Below, piece after piece: positions 59,090 to 64,000 of a stretch of DNA of 64,000 nucleotides (its first letter is position 1; each line of letters opens with the position of its first letter). The stretch covers positions 7,988 through 71,987 of the forward strand of contig JBCCQN010000014.1 in assembly GCA_039024315.1 (NCBI GenBank), written 5' to 3'. This DNA is from JBCAWW01 sp039024315 (GTDB lineage Bacteria; Bacteroidota; Bacteroidia; J057). Below the pieces are notes generated by a model. It saw only the letters and a program-made list of their open reading frames with translations. It was not told the origin of the DNA and did no database searches. A program made the translations under genes and the position numbers.

Positions 59090-59884
59090 ATGATCTATGT
59101 TGTCAAGACGGGAGGTAAGGTGCTAAGCAGCCCTAAGGCCTCCGAAAGCTTCCTACACAACTTTCAGCTGCTAAGTGAGCCCAAAATCCTTGTGCACGGG
59201 GGAGGAAACCGCGCTACGCAGATTGCGAAGCAATTGGGGATCGAGACTAAAATGGTTGAAGGTCGTCGTATCACTACTTCAGAAATGATCGAGGTGGTGA
59301 CGATGGTGTATAGTGGTATCAACAAAAAGTTAGTGGCCAGCTTGCAGCAATTAGGCGTGGACGCGCTCGGTTTGACTGGAGCAGATCTCAATTTGATCGA
59401 GGCCATCAAACGCCCCGTCAAAGAGATTGATTATGGCTGGGTGGGGGATATTGTGGGCGTAAATAGTGAAAGGCTACACAGCTTGCTCGCTGCAGATATG
59501 ACTCCTGTGATGGCGCCACTAACCCATGACAAAGCAGGCCACTTACTCAATACCAACGCAGATACCATCGCGAGTAGCGTGGCCAGCGCCCTATCTGAGC
59601 AAGCTAGCAGTTTGGTATTATGCTTTGAGAAGATTGGCGTTATGCTCGATCCAAATGACGATAGCACCCTCATTCCAGAGATCGATGAGCTAGATTTTGA
59701 TGCCTACTGCGGCGAGGGAATAATCGCTGATGGCATGATCCCTAAGCTGCACAATGCCTTTGAAGCCCTACGCGCTGGCGTTGAAAAAGTCTTCATTTGC
59801 AATCCGCAAAATCTTGTTAAAGTAGGCACTACGGACTTTGTCGGTACCGAGGTGGTTTTGAGTTCGGCGAAGGCGATTGCTTAA
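59090..59884 (+). CDS. argB: N-acetylglutamate kinase
   Basis: A 264-residue amino-acid kinase of the ArgB family, the second step of arginine synthesis, phosphorylating N-acetyl- (or N-succinyl-) glutamate with ATP. It opens with YVVKTGGKVLS (catalytic lysine), LVHGGGNRATQIAKQLG (phosphate loop), GRRITTSEMIEVVTMVYSG (substrate loop), and GIIADGMIPKLHNAFEALRAG (ATP site). Length is normal for the short, arginine-insensitive type; no N-terminal helix for hexamer formation is seen. It forms an operon with the transcarbamylase 9 bases upstream. Its stop lies 3 bases from the convergent Hsp70-like gene's stop, with no terminator between. Confidence 0.95.
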   Translation: MIYVVKTGGKVLSSPKASESFLHNFQLLSEPKILVHGGGNRATQIAKQLGIETKMVEGRRITTSEMIEVVTMVYSGINKKLVASLQQLGVDALGLTGADLNLIEAIKRPVKEIDYGWVGDIVGVNSERLHSLLAADMTPVMAPLTHDKAGHLLNTNADTIASSVASALSEQASSLVLCFEKIGVMLDPNDDSTLIPEIDELDFDAYCGEGIIADGMIPKLHNAFEALRAGVEKVFICNPQNLVKVGTTDFVGTEVVLSSAKAIA

Positions 59885-59887
59885 GCA

Positions 59888-61150
59888 TCAAGCAAATTTA
59901 CGCCTAGCGTCATAGAGTAGGCCTGCGGAGACACTACCCATTTTGTTTTCGGCGCTGAGTTCCGCTTGCGGGAAAAGATTCAAAAAAGTCTGCTGAATAA
60001 TGGGCACTGCACTGGCGCCTCCCGTCATAATGACTAGCTCGATGGCGCTAGCGTCTAATTGCGCTTCACTCAAGGCTTCGTTGATGGTCTGAACCAGTAA
60101 TTTGATCTTGTCTTCTAGCGAAAGATTGAAGTGCTCGCGATTGACCGCGATTTGCAAATCTTCCTCTATGAAACTCGGAGAGATATGAGCAGTATCTTGG
60201 TCAGAAAGTTCGATTTTGGCCTCCTCGGTTAGCTTAAGTAGATGGTGCGCTTTACGGTCTTCGATTAGCTTTAAAAAGCGCTTGAGCATTTGTGGCTCCT
60301 TGGCTTCTGGCAATACCTTTTTCATGGCAAAAAAGGTCTTAGGTAAGTAGAGCTCCAAGGCAATGCGATTCCAATCCGAAGCGACCACATAAGGCCAGTT
60401 TGGTACCCGCAATGACTTGACGCCAAACTCACTTTCATAACCAAAATCGGGCATCACTTGACGCAAGGCCAACATACTATCAAAGTCAGTCCCGCCAATC
60501 GCAATCCCCGAATTGGCCAAAATATCGCTGCGACGATCGGTGTCATCTTTGCGATCTGGTCCCAGCCGTACGATAGAAAAGTCGGAAGTACCCCCACCAA
60601 TATCGGCCACGATAGCTAGTTTTTCGCCTTGTAGAGGCTGTTCGTGATTGAAGGCAGCAGCAATGGGTTCGAACTGAAATTCAACCGCTTTGAAGCCGAT
60701 GAGATTGGCGACTTTTTCTAGATCTGCTTCTCCGCTTTTGTGGGCGGTTTCGAGGCTGGAAAACTTGACCGGGCGCCCAAAAACCACCTCTGAGAGCTCC
60801 TGATTGAGTTGCTGCTCAGCCGTATCTTTGAGATGTTTGATAAAGGAAACAAAGAGGCTTTGAAACTTAAGCTTCTTGGTCGAAGTGAGCATGGTACCAG
60901 AAGGGAAATACTTTGTGCCTAGCAGCCTTTTGAAACTACGTAGCAACCGCCCTTCCTGTCCGTCGAGATAAGCGTCTAGCGCATGTTGACCAAAAAGAGG
61001 CTCATCCCAATGCCCCTTGCGATAAAAGACGGCGGAAGGCTCACTATTTTGTTGCTTACCAAAAGCAATGTAGGCAGGGCCTTGAGATTGGGATGCATGT
61101 TCAACGCTGATCAAGGAGTTTGAAGTGCCAAAGTCTAGGCCACAATACAT
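59888..61150 (-). CDS. Hsp70-family protein lacking the peptide-binding domain
   Basis: A 420-residue Hsp70-like ATPase of the YegD/short Hsp70 type. N terminus MYCGLDFGTSNSLISV is phosphate-1; AIVADIGGGTSDFSIVRL is phosphate-2; VIMTGGASAVPIIQQTF is the adenosine motif. The protein ends there, so the substrate-binding domain and lid of DnaK are absent. Such proteins are poorly understood and probably act as ATP-dependent binding modules. It has its own -7 box (TATCTTTG, minus, 61173-61180) about 23 bases upstream. Confidence 0.9.
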   Translation of the reverse strand: MYCGLDFGTSNSLISVEHASQSQGPAYIAFGKQQNSEPSAVFYRKGHWDEPLFGQHALDAYLDGQEGRLLRSFKRLLGTKYFPSGTMLTSTKKLKFQSLFVSFIKHLKDTAEQQLNQELSEVVFGRPVKFSSLETAHKSGEADLEKVANLIGFKAVEFQFEPIAAAFNHEQPLQGEKLAIVADIGGGTSDFSIVRLGPDRKDDTDRRSDILANSGIAIGGTDFDSMLALRQVMPDFGYESEFGVKSLRVPNWPYVVASDWNRIALELYLPKTFFAMKKVLPEAKEPQMLKRFLKLIEDRKAHHLLKLTEEAKIELSDQDTAHISPSFIEEDLQIAVNREHFNLSLEDKIKLLVQTINEALSEAQLDASAIELVIMTGGASAVPIIQQTFLNLFPQAELSAENKMGSVSAGLLYDARRKFA

Positions 61151-61172
61151 AAGCTACAATTGTTGGAGGGCA

Positions 61173-61180
61173 CAAAGATA
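61173..61180 (-). promoter_or_regulatory. -7 promoter box (TATCTTTG) of the Hsp70-like gene
   Basis: Exact TAnnTTTG match on the minus strand, 22 bases before the start codon at 61150. No TTG at the right distance was found. Confidence 0.5.
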
Positions 61181-61296
61181 GGCTTTGGTAATCGGTATTT
61201 TGCACGGACATAGCGGAAATCTAACATTTAAGCGTTCGGCGAAGCCGACGGTCAAAATAAAATTTGGTAAATTAGAGTATAAGCAAGGATTAATTG

Positions 61297-61887
61297 ATGG
61301 GAGAAAAACTGTTATCTCACCGTTTTACGCTCCAAGAGTACCTCAAGATGGAGCAAGAAAGTGAAGTTCGGCATGAATTTCATAATGGCGAGGTATTTGC
61401 GATGGCTGGTGGGACTTATAATCACAGTGTCATTGGATCGAATGCCTTAGCCATCATCCACGGTGCTTGTGCAAAAAATGCTTGCATCCCCTTCAATGGG
61501 GACATGAAGGTAGAAATTCAGCATAGTAATAAATATTTATATCCTGAAGTCTCAGTAGTTTGTGGAAAAGTTGAATTAAGTGAGAAAACTTCGCACGCCA
61601 TTACCAATCCTGTCCTAATCGCTGAAGTGCTTTCCGAATCCACCGAAGGTTATGATCGTGGGGCGAAGTTTCGTTACTATCAGCAGCTATCCTCATTTCG
61701 CGAATATCTCTTAATCGATCAGGCTAGTCCTGTTGTTACGGTCTATTATCTCAATGATCAGGGAGTTTGGGAAATGCGTAATTACATGGGCTTAGATGCC
61801 AAATTTACGCTTCGCTCACTAGCGGTCGAAATCAGTTTAGAAACACTCTATCTTAATACCCAAGACCTCCAAAGCCCTCTACCTTAA
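61297..61887 (+). CDS. Uma2-family (DUF820) nuclease-like protein
   Basis: A 196-residue protein of the Uma2/DUF820 family, a PD-(D/E)xK nuclease-fold family abundant in cyanobacteria and found in some Bacteroidota. Motifs: FTLQEYLKMEQESEVRHEFHNGEVFAMAGGTYNHS, YPEVSVVCG, and LIAEVLSESTEGYDRGAKFRYYQQLSSFREYLLID. In most members the second motif carries PD; here it is PE, a conservative change at a metal ligand. Start at ATG 61297 (MGEKLL); an earlier TTG is less likely. A degenerate AGCGTTC repeat (61231-61250) lies just upstream. The biological role of the family is unclear. Confidence 0.87.
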   Translation: MGEKLLSHRFTLQEYLKMEQESEVRHEFHNGEVFAMAGGTYNHSVIGSNALAIIHGACAKNACIPFNGDMKVEIQHSNKYLYPEVSVVCGKVELSEKTSHAITNPVLIAEVLSESTEGYDRGAKFRYYQQLSSFREYLLIDQASPVVTVYYLNDQGVWEMRNYMGLDAKFTLRSLAVEISLETLYLNTQDLQSPLP

Positions 61888-61891
61888 AGAT

Positions 61892-62647
61892 TTACTTAAA
61901 ATATGCCAATAATGCCGGTTTGCGTTGGGCCGATACATCTACTCGATCTCCGTTGCTGAGGCTCAGGACGCCGCCCTTGCCCTTTTTATAGGCTACGATA
62001 TACTCCAAATTGACGAGATGAGATTTGTGCACCCGCAAGAAGGAAGCATCTGAGAGCGCCTCTTCATAAAACTTTAAGGAGCGACAAATCATCTTTTTGC
62101 TGCCGTCCGCAAAATGAAAATCGGTAAAATTTCCATTGGCCTGACAGCGAACTACCTCGCGGAGAGAAGCTACCTCAAAACCATCTAGTACGGGTAGTAC
62201 GACCTTGCGATGCTGCTGTTCTATGCTCTTGAGATTGTCTAACAAAACCCGGGTATGGAGACCAGCTTCCTCTTTCTGAATGACTTTGGCCACCTTTTCG
62301 ACCGCCGTGATTAACTCATCTATATCGACAGGTTTGAGGAGATAGTAGGCGGCACTACAGTTCAAAGCTCGGATAGCATAATGACTGTAAGCGGTAACAA
62401 AAATGGTTTCAAAAGTGATTTCGCCAACCTGTTCAAGGAGGTCAAAAGCGTTCCCGAAGGGCATCTCTATATCCAAAAACACCAACTGCGGCTGCTGCTG
62501 TTTGATCAAAGCTACGCCACTCTGTACTGATTCGGCCTCCCCTATAATTTTGACATTGGGGCAATATTGTTTAAGGTAAGTACGCAAGGTTTCTCGACTG
62601 GCCATTTCATCTTCGACGATGACGGCCTTGATGCTAGCTTTGTTCAT
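61892..62647 (-). CDS. LytTR-family response regulator
   Basis: A 251-residue response regulator: receiver domain (1-120) with the phospho-acceptor in LVFLDIEMPFGNAFDLL and ALNCSAAYYLLKPVDIDEL, then a LytTR DNA-binding domain (about 150-251, with IEQQHRKVVLPVLDGF at its start and FLRVHKSHLVNLEYIV, the typical core). Its start codon overlaps the stop of the sensor kinase gene upstream by 4 bases, so the pair is translationally coupled. This AlgR/AgrA-type output usually controls a small set of genes. Confidence 0.94.
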   Translation of the reverse strand: MNKASIKAVIVEDEMASRETLRTYLKQYCPNVKIIGEAESVQSGVALIKQQQPQLVFLDIEMPFGNAFDLLEQVGEITFETIFVTAYSHYAIRALNCSAAYYLLKPVDIDELITAVEKVAKVIQKEEAGLHTRVLLDNLKSIEQQHRKVVLPVLDGFEVASLREVVRCQANGNFTDFHFADGSKKMICRSLKFYEEALSDASFLRVHKSHLVNLEYIVAYKKGKGGVLSLSNGDRVDVSAQRKPALLAYFK

Positions 62648-64000
62648 GCGAGGCTATTTTCACTAAGCATAAGTTTGATCTCTACTCTCGTACCGACATC
62701 AGCGGCTTCGGGGTCAAGATCTTCTATGTTGATTTTTAATTGTTGGTTGTAAAGGGTATTGATGAGGTCAAGGCGCGCGGCAGTATTTTTGAGGCCAGTG
62801 GACTGCTGCTGGTTTTGGTTGTGGGTTTTCAGCTCCGCAGAACGCTTGCGTCCAATACCGTCATCGCAGATCTCGATAAGCAAGGCTTGCTCCTGAGGGA
62901 AGATAGAAACGCTCAGCTTGCCCTTCTCCTTTTTGTAGCGCAGGCCGTGCCAAACAGCGTTTTCGATATAAGGCTGAACCAACATCGGTGGAATGAGGAT
63001 ACTATCTCTGTCCAGCTCGTTAGAGACATTGAACTCATAATCAAACCGATCCTGAAACCGCAGATGCTCTAAGCCGAGATAGAGTTCCAATATCTGAATC
63101 TCCGTTTGTAGGGGGATAAACTCCTGCTCCGAATTTTCGAGAACCCCTCGCATCAAGCGAGCAAACTCAGAGAGATATTTATTGGCCGCACGGGGATCGT
63201 TTTTGGCGATATAGCTGTTGACAGAGTTAAGGGAGTTGAAGATAAAATGCGGATTCATCTGGGAGCGGAGGGACTTAAGGGCCAATTGTTGGTGGGCCCG
63301 CTGTCGCGAACGATAACTCCTCAGTACCATAAAGCCTGAACCTAAGAGCACCAAGAGGATCAAGCCTAAGAAAAGGCTGATAAACTTCTGGCGCCGTAAT
63401 TCTTCTTGGCGATTGCCAATGCGCCAATTGACGCGATCAAGCTGTGCGTTGAGCTCTTTGTTCTCAGTCAGGGCTGCCTCAAGGGTGGTGATACGGTCTT
63501 CGAGCATGCCTTTTTCAATGCTCCTAGCGGTCTTATAGTTGAGCAAAGCGCTATCGAGCCTACCGGTAGATTCATAACTGCGTGCCAATCCCTCAGATGC
63601 TTCTAAATTGAATTTTTGCAGCTTAGTGGTATTAGGAGTCAATGCGGTCTGGTAGTTAGTAGCTTGGTCTCCATTTCCCGCCCACTGATAATTCAGATTC
63701 TCCGCGTTCTCCGCAGGAGGCTCAGTATTGAAATAACCGTTTTCTAGGGCAAACTGACCTGCTTGTAAAGAGTATAGGTTAGCCATGAGCGTGTCGCCCA
63801 TGGTGTTACAGGTCATCGAAAGCGAATTAAAAGCTGAGATGACCCCGTCAGGAGCATTGTTGGATTTGTTGAGGCTGAGCACATTTTGGAAGTGAGGCAA
63901 TGCCTCGCCAAAGGCATCTTGCGCCACCGCGATTTGTCCTAGTTGGTTTTCGGCCTCGGCCAGATCTTGCCAGCGTTTTTGGGCTTGAGCTTTAGCCTTA
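62644..64000 (-). CDS. LytS-like sensor histidine kinase with TPRs (5' end beyond window)
   Basis: At least 451 residues of a sensor kinase whose coding frame stays open to the right edge of the window, so the N terminus is missing. Visible parts: TPR-like helices (the first 150 residues seen, including AFGEALPHFQNVLSLNK), a coiled coil, one transmembrane helix (FISLFLGLILLVLLGSGFMVLRSY), a His_kinase domain with the acceptor in LRSQMNPHFIFNSLNSVNSYIA, and a HATPase_c domain (LVQPYIENAVWHGLRYK; ICDDGIGR; GLKNTAARLDLI). It pairs with the LytTR regulator downstream, overlapping it by 4 bases (ATGA). A GTG at 63925-63927 could be read as a start but cuts a TPR helix. Confidence 0.92.
   Translation of the reverse strand, partial: KAKAQAQKRWQDLAEAENQLGQIAVAQDAFGEALPHFQNVLSLNKSNNAPDGVISAFNSLSMTCNTMGDTLMANLYSLQAGQFALENGYFNTEPPAENAENLNYQWAGNGDQATNYQTALTPNTTKLQKFNLEASEGLARSYESTGRLDSALLNYKTARSIEKGMLEDRITTLEAALTENKELNAQLDRVNWRIGNRQEELRRQKFISLFLGLILLVLLGSGFMVLRSYRSRQRAHQQLALKSLRSQMNPHFIFNSLNSVNSYIAKNDPRAANKYLSEFARLMRGVLENSEQEFIPLQTEIQILELYLGLEHLRFQDRFDYEFNVSNELDRDSILIPPMLVQPYIENAVWHGLRYKKEKGKLSVSIFPQEQALLIEICDDGIGRKRSAELKTHNQNQQQSTGLKNTAARLDLINTLYNQQLKINIEDLDPEAADVGTRVEIKLMLSENSLA

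Overview
The window looks like chromosome of a Bacteroidota bacterium, most likely in or near the Saprospirales (Saprospira/Lewinella-like); the genus is an inference. The signs are: a type IX secretion (T9SS) locus (PorU, PorV) and four secreted proteins ending in T9SS sorting domains; a TonB-dependent receptor with an N-terminal carboxypeptidase-like domain; Bacteroidota -7 promoter boxes (TAnnTTTG); an ArgF'-type acetyl/succinyl-ornithine carbamoyltransferase; and a DUF2805/TIGR03643 protein. I found no rRNA, tRNA, CRISPR array, insertion sequence or prophage.

Layout. 0.6-4 kb: TonB receptor and a T9SS cargo protein (minus). 4-6.2 kb: Bcp peroxiredoxin and two outer-membrane barrel proteins, one PagL-like. 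6.4-9.5 kb (minus): a TetR repressor with two visible operators and its SRPBCC target, then an IMPase-like phosphatase and an APH-like kinase. 9.6-15.6 kb: a T9SS cargo protein, a LuxR-type response regulator with a TPR histidine kinase, and a propeller cargo protein. 15.6-24.1 kb: two tandem full-length PorU sortases followed by PorV. 24.3-31.9 kb: TPR protein, RibH, DUF2805, PLP enzyme, lipoprotein with a degenerate transglutaminase fold, QueA, FolD, MscL, aquaporin. 32.2-33.7 kb (minus): ECF41-type sigma factor behind a polytopic membrane protein. 34.1-49.2 kb: a long one-direction block holding a MoxR ATPase, an extracytoplasmic TPR-CHAT protease, a sigma factor with a membrane TPR partner, a 1629-residue repeat adhesin, and a three-gene cassette built around a divergent FtsZ/tubulin-like GTPase. 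49.2-51.9 kb: NDH-2 and a ferredoxin reductase-like protein. 51.9-53 kb: a mostly gene-free stretch with possible decayed coding sequence. 53-58 kb: two class III nucleotide cyclases, one fused to a hybrid histidine kinase. 58.1-59.9 kb: ArgF' and ArgB. 59.9-64 kb: Hsp70-like protein, Uma2 nuclease-like protein, and a LytTR/LytS two-component pair cut by the window end.

Two dispersed repeat families run through the intergenic DNA. One is a REP-like palindrome with arms AGCGTTCYGC / GCRGAACGCT, which also appears inside genes. The other is an AGTACT-rich element carrying TCCCGAAAGCTTTCGGGA. The most novel-looking system is the 44.8-49.2 kb cassette: hydrophobic membrane-type protein, FtsZ-like GTPase, lipoprotein. 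The PorU duplication and the kinase-receiver-cyclase fusion are next.
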